A program made the position numbers and the translations under genes. Shown here in pieces: positions 15,551-26,719 of a stretch of DNA of 45,029 nt; position 1 is the first letter of the stretch, and the number at the start of each line of letters is the position of its first letter. Origin of the DNA: Planctomycetota bacterium (GTDB lineage Bacteria; Planctomycetota; Phycisphaerae; Phycisphaerales; UBA1924); contig JAFIFX010000020.1 in the NCBI GenBank assembly GCA_020831805.1, forward strand, positions 1 to 45,029, read 5' to 3'. Under the pieces are notes generated by a model, which searched no databases, was not told the origin of the DNA, and worked only from the letters and a program-made list of their open reading frames with translations.

Positions 15551-16564
15551 ATGGCCGTCCTCGTCAACAAAGACACCCGCGTGATCTGCCAGGGCATCAC
15601 CGGCAGCTTCGGAGCCCTCCACACCAAGGGCTGCTTCGAGTACGGCACGAAGATGGTCGGCGGGGTCACCCCGGGCAAGGGGGGGAAAAAGGACCCCAAC
15701 GGACTGCCCATCTTCGACACCGTCCGCCAGGCCGTCGACGCCACCGGGGCCGACTCGACCATGATCTTCGTCCCGCCGGCCTTCTGCGCCGACGCGATCC
15801 TCGAGGCCATGGACGCCGGGGTTCGCCTCATCTGCTGCATCACCGAGGGCGTGCCGGTCAACGACATGATCATGGTCCGCAAGGTCCTCGACGACCGCAA
15901 CGCCGCCGCCCGCGGCATGGACTCGGCCCACGCCCGGGAGCTGTTCACCCTGATCGGGCCGAACTGTCCGGGCATCATCACCCCCGGGCCCAAGACCGGC
16001 GACGGCTCGGCCCAGAGCAAGTACACCAACGCCGGCTGCAAGATCGGGATCATGCCCGGCTACATCCACACCCATGTGTCCGAGGCCAAGACCGGCAAGG
16101 CCGTCGGCATCGTCTCCCGCTCCGGCACGCTGACCTACGAGGCCGTCTGGCAGACCAGCCAGCTCGGCCTGGGCCAGTCGACCTGCATCGGCATCGGGGG
16201 CGATCCCGTCCGCGGGCTCAACCACACCGACTGCCTGCGCCTCTTCGAGGAAGACCCCGACACCCACGGGATCCTGATGATCGGGGAGATCGGCGGCGAG
16301 GACGAGGAAGCCGCGGCCGAGTACATCAAGGACCATGTCACCAAGCCAGTCGCCGCGTTCATCGCCGGACGCACCGCCCCCCCCGGCAAGCGCATGGGCC
16401 ACGCCGGCGCGATCATCTCCTCCGGCGCGGGAGGCAAGCCCACCGGGACCGCCGACTCCAAGATCGAAGCCCTGCGGGCCGCAGGCGCCACCATCGCCAT
16501 GAGCCCGGCCGACATGGGCAAGGCCATGGCCGAGGCCATGGGCCTGACCCCCGCCCGGGTCTGA
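15551..16564 (+). CDS. sucD: Succinyl-CoA synthetase (ADP-forming) alpha subunit
   Basis: 337 residues from ATG 15551 behind AAAGGA. Interconverts succinyl-CoA and succinate with substrate-level phosphorylation in the TCA cycle, with SucC. CoA-binding Rossmann part: [37 protein letters not shown]; ligase part: [33 protein letters not shown], and the phosphohistidine loop MGHAGAIIS. It is about 45 residues longer than the E. coli protein; extra segments lie near 118-134 ([15 protein letters not shown]) and 148-160 ([13 protein letters not shown]). An open frame continues upstream to 15293 but lacks a leader-like or conserved sequence. Unlike most bacteria, sucC is not adjacent. Confidence 0.95.
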   Translation: MAVLVNKDTRVICQGITGSFGALHTKGCFEYGTKMVGGVTPGKGGKKDPNGLPIFDTVRQAVDATGADSTMIFVPPAFCADAILEAMDAGVRLICCITEGVPVNDMIMVRKVLDDRNAAARGMDSAHARELFTLIGPNCPGIITPGPKTGDGSAQSKYTNAGCKIGIMPGYIHTHVSEAKTGKAVGIVSRSGTLTYEAVWQTSQLGLGQSTCIGIGGDPVRGLNHTDCLRLFEEDPDTHGILMIGEIGGEDEEAAAEYIKDHVTKPVAAFIAGRTAPPGKRMGHAGAIISSGAGGKPTGTADSKIEALRAAGATIAMSPADMGKAMAEAMGLTPARV

Positions 16565-16776
16565 ACACCTTCGCGGCTCCCCTCACCCCCCCGGCCCCGC
16601 GAGGTCCGAGAACCATCGCGCCGACGCCCACGATTCGTCCCAGGACCGCACCAATCCGCCCACGAACGCCGTCCGGTGGGAGGACGCAGTCAACCCGTAC
16701 AAGTCCCGTGACAAATTCTCCCCACCGTAGGGATATTCACTGATTTCCGAACTCGTATCGGTCGATCAAACGCCTC

Positions 16777-19107
<2,331 letters not shown>

Positions 19108-19109
19108 AG

Positions 19110-20633
19110 TTACGCCCGACGCATCCGCGCGGACAGGATCACCACCCCGGCCAACCCCACGACCAAGACCACGATCAGGATCACGCCCAAACGAAAGGCC
19201 CGGTCCATGAGCCGCTCGGCGGACGCCTCGGCCTCCACGAGGCGCTGCTCGATCAACGCCAGCCGCTCCTCGAGCAGTTCGGGGGAAGTGGCCGCACTGA
19301 GCGAATCGGCGAGATTGGCCAGCTCGATGGCGGCCTGCGTCGTCTCGCGGATCGCCTCGGTGTAGTCCTGGATGCGGAACGGCTCGGCGTCCGGGTCGCG
19401 CGGCTCGTCGAGGCGGAGCTGGCGGGCCAACTCGGAAAACCCACCGGCGGTCTCCCGGACCGAATCGGACAGCACCGTGCTCGCCTCGATCGTTTCCCGC
19501 AGATCCACCACCAGCGAGCCGATCCGCTCCTGCTCCGCCGCGAGCTGGTCGATCATCGCCTCCCGCTCGGCGCGAAAGCCCGCGAAAGCCTGGTCGATTG
19601 CGGCCTGACGCTGCTCGTCGATGATCTCGCCGATCTGATCGATCGTCGCGGTGCGCTCGGCGGTGATCAGCTCGGGCAACTGGGCGCGGAGCGCCTCCAT
19701 CTCCGCGGTGATCCGCTCGACCGACTCGGTCGCCGCGGCCGCGTTCTCGAGCAACTGGCGGACCTCCGGCTCCCCCACCGTGTCAATGTACAGCAACTCG
19801 GCCTGCCAGCTGATCAGCAAGGGCATGCGCTGCAGATAGAAGAACGCCCGCTCACCGAACAGGCGGATCTGCTCGATCTCGCGGGTCGTGGGGTCCAGCC
19901 CGGACAGCGGATCGATGAACAGGAACCCGAGCACATTGGAAGCCCGACCGGACGGGGCCTGGCCCGTCGTCACCTGCCTGGCCGCGGCAAACTCGGAAAA
20001 ACGGACATACGCCGCGTACCGGCGGTCCGGGTTCTCCTCCAGCCACCGCTCGATCAGCCGGTCGATCTCCGCGAGCTGCTCGGCGGTCAGCGAGCGCACG
20101 GCCAGCGCGCGGATCTGCTGCTCGGACACCTCGAAGATGTGGCGCAGCCGATCGGCCTCCGGGCCGAAGTAGCGCGGCACGATGTTCCGCTCGATCAGAG
20201 CCCGCTGCAGCGTGATCATCACCAGCATGTCCACCAGCGCGATCCGCGGGTTCTGTGCCGCCGCGATGACCGTCGCGCCGTGCGCAATCGTGTACTTGAG
20301 CCGGTGGGCCACGGTCCGGGCCTCGATCGTATGATCGACCATCTCGATCATGTCGACCGCCTCGGCCAGCCGCACGGTCATGTCGTCGGCGAAGTCCATC
20401 ACCTCCGCCTGCACCCGGCGTGCGTCCGCAAGCGTCATCACCGCGGAAACCTGCGCCGCGGCCGGTGTCGGAACCGGAGTCGGGAGGGGCGCGGCCGTGC
20501 CGGGCTCGGCCGGGACGGACGGCTCGGGGGCTTCCGCCGGGGGAGCCTGGTGTTCGGGGAACGAGCACGACACCAACCCCGCCAACGCAAGGAACGACGC
20601 ACCACACAGCAACATCAAACGGGACCGGGCCAT
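19110..20633 (-). CDS. Lipoprotein with coiled coils and a C-terminal membrane helix
   Basis: 507 residues of unknown family. Signal with lipobox ending LVSC (Cys23), a Pro/Ala linker (25-60), an alpha-helical body (about 65-290), an amphipathic coiled-coil stretch (about 290-470; IDQIGEIIDEQRQAAIDQAF and ELLEERLALIEQRLVEAEASAERL), and a C-terminal membrane helix (LGVILIVVLVVGLAGVVILSA) with a basic end RMRRA. A lipid anchor at one end and a transmembrane helix at the other is unusual; if the lipid is in the outer membrane it could bridge the periplasm. Its stop is 2 bases from the kinase stop; no terminator separates these convergent genes. Confidence 0.7.
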   Translation of the reverse strand: MARSRLMLLCGASFLALAGLVSCSFPEHQAPPAEAPEPSVPAEPGTAAPLPTPVPTPAAAQVSAVMTLADARRVQAEVMDFADDMTVRLAEAVDMIEMVDHTIEARTVAHRLKYTIAHGATVIAAAQNPRIALVDMLVMITLQRALIERNIVPRYFGPEADRLRHIFEVSEQQIRALAVRSLTAEQLAEIDRLIERWLEENPDRRYAAYVRFSEFAAARQVTTGQAPSGRASNVLGFLFIDPLSGLDPTTREIEQIRLFGERAFFYLQRMPLLISWQAELLYIDTVGEPEVRQLLENAAAATESVERITAEMEALRAQLPELITAERTATIDQIGEIIDEQRQAAIDQAFAGFRAEREAMIDQLAAEQERIGSLVVDLRETIEASTVLSDSVRETAGGFSELARQLRLDEPRDPDAEPFRIQDYTEAIRETTQAAIELANLADSLSAATSPELLEERLALIEQRLVEAEASAERLMDRAFRLGVILIVVLVVGLAGVVILSARMRRA

Positions 20634-20828
20634 ACCACGATTGTGCGTCAGAACACGGTTGCGTTCAAGCCTGTTGAAACGAGTTTTCGCTACAACGCCA
20701 CGGACCAGGTCGCGCCGAGGGCTCGAACCGGGATATTTCCCCCGCCGGGCACTTGTGTTCCAGCATCCACCCGACGCAAGCGCACGAATGAAGAAAGATT
20801 CACTCGAATCCCGCGCTGGGACCGGCTG
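20634..20828. other. Non-coding gap
   Basis: Between the lipoprotein start and the amidohydrolase stop (both minus). Slightly lower GC at its lipoprotein end, where the lipoprotein promoter should be. No terminator, RNA gene or repeat that I can support. Confidence 0.4.
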
Positions 20829-22139
20829 TTATTCCCTGTACACCACCCCGTCCTTCATCACGAACACCACCCGCTGGTAGGCCGTGACATCCGCCATCGG
20901 GTCGCCGTCCAGCGCGACCAGATCGGCCAGCTTGCCCGACTCCACGCTGCCCAGCTTGTCGGCCACGCCGATCAAGTCCGCCGCGTGCATCGTCGCCGCT
21001 ATCAAACAATCCTGCGGCGTCATCCCGGCCTCGTGCATGTAGACGAACTCCAGCGCGTTCGTGCCGTGCCGCCCCACGCCGACATCCGTCCCGAAGGCGA
21101 TCTTCACGCCCGCCTTGTACGCACGCCCGAACGCGTCCTGGATCAGCGGTCCGACCGCGGCCGCCTTGGCGCGCACGGCTTCGGGGAAGTAGCCCGGCTC
21201 CTTTGCACGCTCCTCCACGAACTTGCCCGCGTGGATCGTGGGCACCAGGTACGCGCCCGTTTCCAGGAACAGCTCGATGGCCTCGTCATCAAGATACGTC
21301 CCGTGGTCGATCGAATGCACCCCCGCGCGAAGGGCGGCCTTGATCCCGTCCGCCCCGTGCGCGTGGGCGGCGACCCGGCGGCCCATCATCCGCGCCGCCT
21401 CCACGATCGCGTCCAGCTCGTCCTGAAAGAACTGCTGGTCGACGCCCGCGGCCGTGGGCGAGAGCACGCCGCCCGTGGCCGTGATCTTGATCAGGTCCAC
21501 CCCCTCACGAACCCGGGCCCGCACCGCACGCCTCGCCTCGGCCGGGCCGTCGGCCGGCGCGGTCTCCGGCCCCTGCTCCGGACGCAGCACCGGGGACATC
21601 GAGTTGGTCCAGTCCGCGTGCCCGCCCGTCACGCTGATGCTCGGGCCGGACTCGAACACCCGCGGCCCCGGCACCACGCCCTGCGCGATCCGGTCGCGCA
21701 GCGCCAGCCCCGCGCTGCCCGGCGAGCCGACATTCCGCACCGTCGTGAACCCCGCCATCAGCGTGATCTTCGCGTAGGCCACGCCGTCGATCGCGGCGTA
21801 GGCCTCCGTCTCCTGCATGCGCCGGCGCATCCGCTCGAACGCCGGCAGCGACTGGCCGGTCAGGTGCGTGTGGCAGTCGATCAGCCCGGGCACCGCGTGC
21901 CGGTCCCGCAGGTCGATCACCCGCGCCTCGACCCCCGGCTCGAACAGCCTCGACGGATCGTGGTAGCCCTCCAGCACCCGGTCGAACCGGCCGTCGATCA
22001 CCACCACCGTCGCCGGGCTGATCGGGGCCTCCCCCGGCACGGCGTGGAGCGTGCCGACATGAAGGACGATCGCATCCTGGGCATACACCCAAGAGATCGA
22101 AACAGCGGTGACAGCAACGGCGGCGCGGGCGATCAGCAT
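20829..22139 (-). CDS. Secreted metal-dependent amidohydrolase (imidazolonepropionase/prolidase-like)
   Basis: 436 residues from ATG 22139 behind AAGGAG; an N-terminal signal (cleavage likely after VYA, about 20) sends it out of the cytoplasm. Metal ligands of the amidohydrolase fold are visible: CHTH after GLID, the probable carboxylated or bridging Lys in LIKITATGGV, His in AAHAHG and SIDHGTY, and Asp in FGTDVG. The C-terminal part GSVESGKLADLVALDGDP is typical. This branch includes Xaa-Pro dipeptidases and organophosphate-active enzymes; the real substrate is not predictable. Divergent from the MarR gene with a 120-base gap. Confidence 0.9.
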   Translation of the reverse strand: MLIARAAVAVTAVSISWVYAQDAIVLHVGTLHAVPGEAPISPATVVVIDGRFDRVLEGYHDPSRLFEPGVEARVIDLRDRHAVPGLIDCHTHLTGQSLPAFERMRRRMQETEAYAAIDGVAYAKITLMAGFTTVRNVGSPGSAGLALRDRIAQGVVPGPRVFESGPSISVTGGHADWTNSMSPVLRPEQGPETAPADGPAEARRAVRARVREGVDLIKITATGGVLSPTAAGVDQQFFQDELDAIVEAARMMGRRVAAHAHGADGIKAALRAGVHSIDHGTYLDDEAIELFLETGAYLVPTIHAGKFVEERAKEPGYFPEAVRAKAAAVGPLIQDAFGRAYKAGVKIAFGTDVGVGRHGTNALEFVYMHEAGMTPQDCLIAATMHAADLIGVADKLGSVESGKLADLVALDGDPMADVTAYQRVVFVMKDGVVYRE

Positions 22140-22259
22140 GGGCAAGGCTCCTTCGGACGCACAGCCTACCACGACGCCGGGGGGCATATTGAGATTTCCT
22201 CCTTCCTGAAACCCCCTATCCCGGCTATTCTCTGTGGCGACAGTAGTTGGAGATGCACC

Positions 22260-22760
22260 ATGACCGCCGCCAAACTCAAGGAACAGGTCGGCAAGCGGAA
22301 CCCGTTCGAGTCGGCCTCGCAGGAGGTCTACCTCAACCTGCTCCGGACCGCGGCGGTCCTCAGTGGGCCCTTCCACGCCCTCTTCAAACGCCACCGCCTG
22401 ACCGAGGCCAGTTACAACACCCTGCGTATCCTCCGCGGCCACCACCTCGCCGGCGAGACCAAAGGCGTCCGCGCTTCGCGCATCGGGGAGGAAATGGTCG
22501 TCCGCGTGCCCGATGTCACGCGGCTGGTGGACCGCCTGGTGGACATGGGCCTGGCCGAGCGCAACGCCTGCGAGACCGACCGAAGGGTCGTCTATGTCTG
22601 CATCACGAAGCCGGGCCTGCGCCTGCTCGAGCAGCTCGACGGGCCGGTGCTCGAACTCCACCGCCGCACCCTGGGGCACATGTCTCCGGAGAGCCTGGAG
22701 CAGTTCAACACCCTGCTGGAAATCGCCCGCCAGGAGTGCGAATCCAACGGGCAGGCCTGA
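22260..22760 (+). CDS. MarR-family transcriptional regulator
   Basis: 166 residues. Winged-helix core: YNTLRILRGHH, then recognition region ASRIGEEMVVRVPDVTRLVDRLVDMGLAERNACETDRRVVYVCIT, where DRR in the wing is the family hallmark. No redox Cys near the N terminus as in OhrR. The gene precedes pirin by 141 bases in the same direction, and a symmetrical GTTGTCACAAC lies just before pirin, so autoregulated control of pirin is likely. Start ATG 22260 is the first Met of the conserved frame, although the frame is open far upstream. Confidence 0.9.
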   Translation: MTAAKLKEQVGKRNPFESASQEVYLNLLRTAAVLSGPFHALFKRHRLTEASYNTLRILRGHHLAGETKGVRASRIGEEMVVRVPDVTRLVDRLVDMGLAERNACETDRRVVYVCITKPGLRLLEQLDGPVLELHRRTLGHMSPESLEQFNTLLEIARQECESNGQA

Positions 22761-22869
22761 TTCCACGCCAACAGGCTGGGACGAGCAGGGGTGATCAGCC
22801 CAGGTCCTGTTGCCTCCGCAGATTTTTGCGGCGATTGGGAACAAAGAGAATCGCGGGCGGCTTTTATTT

Positions 22870-22880
22870 GTTGTCACAAC
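22870..22880. promoter_or_regulatory. Candidate MarR operator before pirin
   Basis: GTTGTCACAAC is an inverted repeat GTTGT-C-ACAAC in an A/T-rich stretch (TTTATTTG before, TAATAG after), 21 bases ahead of the pirin start. The spacing and A/T-rich arms fit a MarR dimer site overlapping the pirin promoter. A half-like TAGTTG occurs at about 22244-22249 ahead of the MarR gene. Confidence 0.5.
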
Positions 22881-22901
22881 TAATAGCCACAGGAGGCATG
22901 C

Positions 22902-23597
22902 ATGATCACCATCCGAAAGAGCAAGGACCGGGGCCACATCGATCACGGCTGGCTCAACGCCCGCCACACTTTCAGCTTCGGCGACTACCGCGACCGCGAG
23001 CACATGAGCTTCCGCAGCCTGCGCGTCATCAACGAGGATGTCGTCGCCCCGCGCACCGGCTTCCCCGAGCACCCCCACCACGACATGGAGATCATCACCT
23101 ACCCGATCTCCGGTGCGCTGCGCCACGGGGACTCGCTGGGGCACCAGGAAGACATCGCCCACGGCACCATCCAGACCATGACCGCCGGCAGCGGCATCCG
23201 CCACGCCGAGTCCAACCCCCACGCCGAGCCGGTCCACCTGCTGCAGATCTGGATCCTCCCGCGCGCCAGGGGGCTCGAGCCGTCGCACGCGTCGCGATCC
23301 TTCCCCATCGCGGAGCAGCCCGGGCGCTTCCACCAGATCGTGTCCCCGGACGGGGCCGACAACTCGCTGGTCATCCAGCAGGACGCCCGCATGCACGCGG
23401 GGATCTTCAGCAAGGGCCACGCCGAGACGGTCGCCCTGGGCCCGGGCCGGCACGCCTGGATCCAGGTGGTCCGCGGCTCGCTGTCCGTCAACGCCACGGA
23501 ACTGTCCGCCGGCGACGGCGCGGCGATCTCCGACGAATCCACACTCGAGCTGATCTTCACCGACGACAGCGAGGTGCTGTTGTTCGATCTGAACTGA
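22902..23597 (+). CDS. Pirin family protein
   Basis: 231 residues behind a near-perfect AGGAGG five bases from ATG. Bicupin with the metal site HPHHDMEIITY (His in the first motif) and HGTIQTMTAGSGIRHAE (His and Glu of the second). N-terminal pattern DRGHIDHGWLNARHTFSFGDYRD is typical of the YhhW-type quercetinases and pirins. Known members are Fe-dependent quercetin 2,3-dioxygenases or redox co-regulators; the physiological substrate here is unknown. Followed by a strong terminator, so it forms its own unit with or without the MarR gene. Confidence 0.95.
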   Translation: MITIRKSKDRGHIDHGWLNARHTFSFGDYRDREHMSFRSLRVINEDVVAPRTGFPEHPHHDMEIITYPISGALRHGDSLGHQEDIAHGTIQTMTAGSGIRHAESNPHAEPVHLLQIWILPRARGLEPSHASRSFPIAEQPGRFHQIVSPDGADNSLVIQQDARMHAGIFSKGHAETVALGPGRHAWIQVVRGSLSVNATELSAGDGAAISDESTLELIFTDDSEVLLFDLN

Positions 23598-23620
23598 GCA
23601 GACCGTGTTCCACAAGCGCC

Positions 23621-23644
23621 ACCGGCCCACGCGGGCCGGTTTTT
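23621..23644 (+). terminator. Intrinsic terminator after pirin
   Basis: ACCGGCCC (23621-23628) and GGGCCGGT (23633-23640) form a perfect 8-bp stem around ACGC, followed by TTTTT. It ends the pirin transcript 24 bases past its stop and 28 bases before the PPK2 start. Confidence 0.92.
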
Positions 23645-23671
23645 CTTCGCGGAGGCGTGTATGCTGGACGG

Positions 23672-24493
23672 ATGCCGCTCTCTGATCAATACCGCGTCGC
23701 GCCCGGGACCCGGGTCAATCTCGCCGATTGGAAGACGGATGACGCCGAGGGCGTCGATCGCTCGGAGGCGGAGAAGCGTCTGAGCGAGAACATCCTCGCG
23801 ATGACGCACCTGCAGCACACCCTCTACGCCGAGCGCAAGCAGTCGCTGCTGGTCGTGCTGCAGGCGATGGACGCCGGCGGGAAAGACTCGACGATCCGGC
23901 ATGTGTTCGGGCCGCTGAACCCGCAAGGAGTTCGGGTCGAGAGCTTCGGGCGCCCGACGCCCGACGAGCTGGCCCGGGACTTTCTCTGGCGCATCCACCA
24001 GCACACGCCGCGCAAGGGCCATGTGCAGGTCTTCAACCGCTCGCACTACGAGGATGTCCTGATCGTGCGGGTGAACGGGCTGGTGGACCGGTCCGTCTGG
24101 TCCGAGCGGTACGCCATCATCAACGAGTTCGAGCGGACGCTGTCCCAGGCGGGCACGACGATCGTCAAGATCTTCCTGCATCTGTCGAAGCAGACCCAGC
24201 GGGACAAGCTGGCCGAGCGGCTCGAGCAGCCGCACAAGCGGTGGAAGTTCGAGCCGGAGGACTTCTCGTCGCGCGCCAAGTGGGACGAGTACATGGAAGC
24301 ATACGGGGACGCGCTCGGCCGCTGCTCGACCAGCTACGCGCCGTGGCACATCGTCCCGACGGACCGCAAGTGGAACCGCCTCCTGATCGTGTCCGAGATC
24401 GTGCGGGCGGCGCTGGAGCGGATGGACCCACAGTTCCCCGAGCCGGCCGTGGACCACGACGAAGCCGTGCGCCTCCTCGACCAGATCCCCTGA
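23672..24493 (+). CDS. ppk2: Polyphosphate kinase 2 family protein
   Basis: 273 residues. Transfers phosphate between polyphosphate and nucleotides. Walker A region AMDAGGKDSTIRHVFGPLNPQGVRV, the segment FNRSHYEDVLIVRV carrying Walker B-like Asp, the lid region with HKRWKF and RAKWDEYMEAYGDAL, and SYAPWHIVPTDRKWNRLL are typical of class III-like single-domain PPK2 enzymes, which can phosphorylate AMP and ADP; the class is inferred from motif resemblance only. Start ATG 23672 follows GGAGG at moderate distance. Tail-to-tail with dinB, stops 3 bases apart. Confidence 0.95.
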   Translation: MPLSDQYRVAPGTRVNLADWKTDDAEGVDRSEAEKRLSENILAMTHLQHTLYAERKQSLLVVLQAMDAGGKDSTIRHVFGPLNPQGVRVESFGRPTPDELARDFLWRIHQHTPRKGHVQVFNRSHYEDVLIVRVNGLVDRSVWSERYAIINEFERTLSQAGTTIVKIFLHLSKQTQRDKLAERLEQPHKRWKFEPEDFSSRAKWDEYMEAYGDALGRCSTSYAPWHIVPTDRKWNRLLIVSEIVRAALERMDPQFPEPAVDHDEAVRLLDQIP

Positions 24494-24496
24494 CCG

Positions 24497-25708
24497 TCAC
24501 GCCGGGGGCGTGTCCGATCCCGGTCCGTGCGCGCCGTGGGGGTCCTGCCGGCGCAGCGTGCTGGCCCGGCGCACAGCTCGCTTTCCGAACTTCTCCGCGA
24601 TGGCGTCGGTGGCCCGGTCCACCGCCCGGCGGCGCTCGCCCTCGCCCGTGTCGAACAGGCCCGCCTCGCCCGGCGCCTCGGTCAGGCCCGACACGCCCAC
24701 GCCGATGAGACGGACGGGCCGGAACGACCGGGCCCACGCGTCGAAGAGCCCCCGGGCGGCCGCGGTGATCTCGTCCGTCCGATCGGTCGGGGACTCCAGA
24801 GTGACCGAACGCGTCACGGTCTCGAAGTCGCCGTAGCGGACCTTGATGGTGACCGTCCGCGCGAAGCGGGCGTGCTTGCGCAGGCGCCGGGCCACCTGCT
24901 CGGCCTCGTCGGCCAGCACGGCCCGCACCGCGTCGGCGTCCTCGAGGTCCTGGGCGAAGGTGTGCTCGTGGGAGATGGACTTGGCCTCCCGGTCGGTGTG
25001 GACCGGCCTGTCGTCCAGGCCGCGGGCGAGGTTCCACAGGTGCTCCCCGAAGTCGTCGAACCGCGAGCGCAGCACCTCCAGCGGCAGGGCGTGCAGGTCG
25101 GCGATGGTCCGCACGCCGAGCCGGTGCAGGGATTTCTCCGCGGCCGGGCCCACGCCCCACAGACGCGACACCGGCAGCGGGTCCAGCGTCGCCCGGACGG
25201 TCTCCGGCGTGATGACCGTCAGGCCGTCGGGCTTGTTCAAGTCCGACGCGAGCTTGGCCAGGAACTTGTTCGGCGCGACGCCGACCGAGCAGGTCAGCGA
25301 CAGTTCCGCGTGCACGCGGCGCCGGATCTCTGCCGCGATGGCCTGGCCCGACCCGAACAGCCCGCGTGAGCCGGTGACATCCACGAACGCCTCGTCGATC
25401 GACACCGGCTGGACGAGCGGGCTGAACGATTCGAGGATGTCCATGATCCGTTCAGAATCTTTTTTATACTGCGCGAACGACCCTTTGACGAAGACGGCGT
25501 GCGGGCACAACCGCCTGGCCACCGCCGAGGGCATCGCGCTGCGGCAGCCGTACTTCCGCGCCTCGTAGGACGCCGCCGCCACCACGCCCCGCGGGCCGAT
25601 CCCGCCCACGAGCACGGGCTTGCCCCGCAGCTCCGGGCGGTCACGCTGCTCGACCGACGCGAAGAAGGCGTCCATGTCGACATGCAGGATGGTCCGGGCG
25701 GGATTCAC
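24497..25708 (-). CDS. dinB: DNA polymerase IV (Y-family translesion polymerase)
   Basis: 403 residues from GTG 25708; GTG 25723 is an alternative. The GTG at 25708 is preferred because a GGAG lies 9-12 bases before it and it starts 10 residues before the family's VDMDAFFASVEQ. Catalytic motifs: metal-binding DMD near the start, YxxR-like SYEARKYG, SIDEAFVDV with the second acidic pair, helix-hairpin-helix (LWGVGPAAEKSLHRLGV), and a little-finger domain up to about 345. No C-terminal beta-clamp motif of the QxxLF kind is obvious; instead a basic tail. Lies 28 bases after the upstream lipoprotein gene, probably one transcript. No LexA box was recognised. Confidence 0.95.
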   Translation of the reverse strand: MNPARTILHVDMDAFFASVEQRDRPELRGKPVLVGGIGPRGVVAAASYEARKYGCRSAMPSAVARRLCPHAVFVKGSFAQYKKDSERIMDILESFSPLVQPVSIDEAFVDVTGSRGLFGSGQAIAAEIRRRVHAELSLTCSVGVAPNKFLAKLASDLNKPDGLTVITPETVRATLDPLPVSRLWGVGPAAEKSLHRLGVRTIADLHALPLEVLRSRFDDFGEHLWNLARGLDDRPVHTDREAKSISHEHTFAQDLEDADAVRAVLADEAEQVARRLRKHARFARTVTIKVRYGDFETVTRSVTLESPTDRTDEITAAARGLFDAWARSFRPVRLIGVGVSGLTEAPGEAGLFDTGEGERRRAVDRATDAIAEKFGKRAVRRASTLRRQDPHGAHGPGSDTPPA

Positions 25709-25736
25709 GGCTCCGGGCTCCACGATGACCGCTGTT

Positions 25737-26564
25737 CTACGGCAGTTGCGGCGGGTTCTCCGCCGCCTCCTGCTCGCCCATGCGGACAACCTCCGCGATG
25801 GTGGGCCAGTCGCCGTCCGCCTCGGCGAGGCGTTCGCGGATCCGGTCCATCACGCGGGGATGCTGGGCGGCGTTGGACGCCAGCGACCAGACCGCCGCCC
25901 GGGCGATCTCCAGACGCTGGGGGTCGTCCAGGCCGGACTCCTCGAAGCTCATCCCCGGCGGCGGGATCACGCCCAGCACCAGGTCAACCCACCGCGTGTC
26001 GCCGTCGGCCATGAAGGCGGACCACCAGAAGTCCAGCACGCCCGGCGATTCGGGCACGAGCCGCGCCAGGTCCGGCGGCTCGCCCTCGGTCATGTCCAGC
26101 AGCGCCTCGGCCTCCTCCGGCGGCAGGGCGCCGGCGATGCGCGACAGCCGCTCGCCCGCACGCGCCGGCTCGGCGTCCCAGACCGCGTAGCCGATCACGA
26201 ACCGGACCTCGTCGGTCGTGCCGGCCGCGGCCGCGGCGTCGGTCCACGCGTCGAGCACATCCGGATGAACGGCCCCGAGCCGCCCGAGGAACACGCTGAG
26301 CACGCCGAGGGGGTTCGCGTCCGGATTGACCAGGTGCCAGCCGCCCGCGATCAGCCCGTGCACCATCTCCGGCGCGCGCTCTGGCTCCTGGATGAGGTAC
26401 TGGTAGGTGACCCAGCGCTGGGCGGCCTCGACCTGCTGTGGGTCGGGGGTCGGCTGGGTTGTTGGTTGGGGGGTAGGCTCGGCGGGCGGCGGTTCACGAC
26501 CGCAAGACGCCAGCAGGATCAACGGGATCAGCAGAATGACGATCAGGTGGCGGTCGGGCGTCAT
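25737..26564 (-). CDS. Lipoprotein of unknown function
   Basis: 275 residues from ATG 26564, chosen because it gives a clean signal (LIVILLIPLILLASC, Cys at about 21); the frame is open further upstream. A Pro/Thr linker (PTPQPTTQPTPDP) leads to a helical domain of about 230 residues rich in Ala, Trp and acidic residues, resembling a HEAT-like or alpha-solenoid protein, without a motif I recognise. Precedes dinB closely, which may be chance. Confidence 0.7.
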   Translation of the reverse strand: MTPDRHLIVILLIPLILLASCGREPPPAEPTPQPTTQPTPDPQQVEAAQRWVTYQYLIQEPERAPEMVHGLIAGGWHLVNPDANPLGVLSVFLGRLGAVHPDVLDAWTDAAAAAGTTDEVRFVIGYAVWDAEPARAGERLSRIAGALPPEEAEALLDMTEGEPPDLARLVPESPGVLDFWWSAFMADGDTRWVDLVLGVIPPPGMSFEESGLDDPQRLEIARAAVWSLASNAAQHPRVMDRIRERLAEADGDWPTIAEVVRMGEQEAAENPPQLP

Positions 26565-26719
26565 GGCGGATCGTATGGGGTCCGGGCGTCCGAGCCTCAC
26601 ATGGGACAGATCACGCCAAACCACACACGCGCCCGCGAGAACAGCCCAGGCCGGCATCGCACCGTCAGGCTTGGGCGTCTCGACCAGGTGCTGGAGTGGA
26701 TCCCGAGCAAGGGCGATCA
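26565..26719. other. Non-coding gap
   Basis: Between the interrupted histidine kinase (stop at 26720) and the lipoprotein (start at 26564), both minus. It must hold the lipoprotein promoter. No hairpin terminator was recognised. Confidence 0.4.

Noticed and set aside
20719..20735. GGTTCGAGCCC on the minus strand resembles a tRNA T-arm
   Set aside because: The flanking bases do not pair as a 5-bp T-stem, and no acceptor stem, D-arm or anticodon arm fits upstream.
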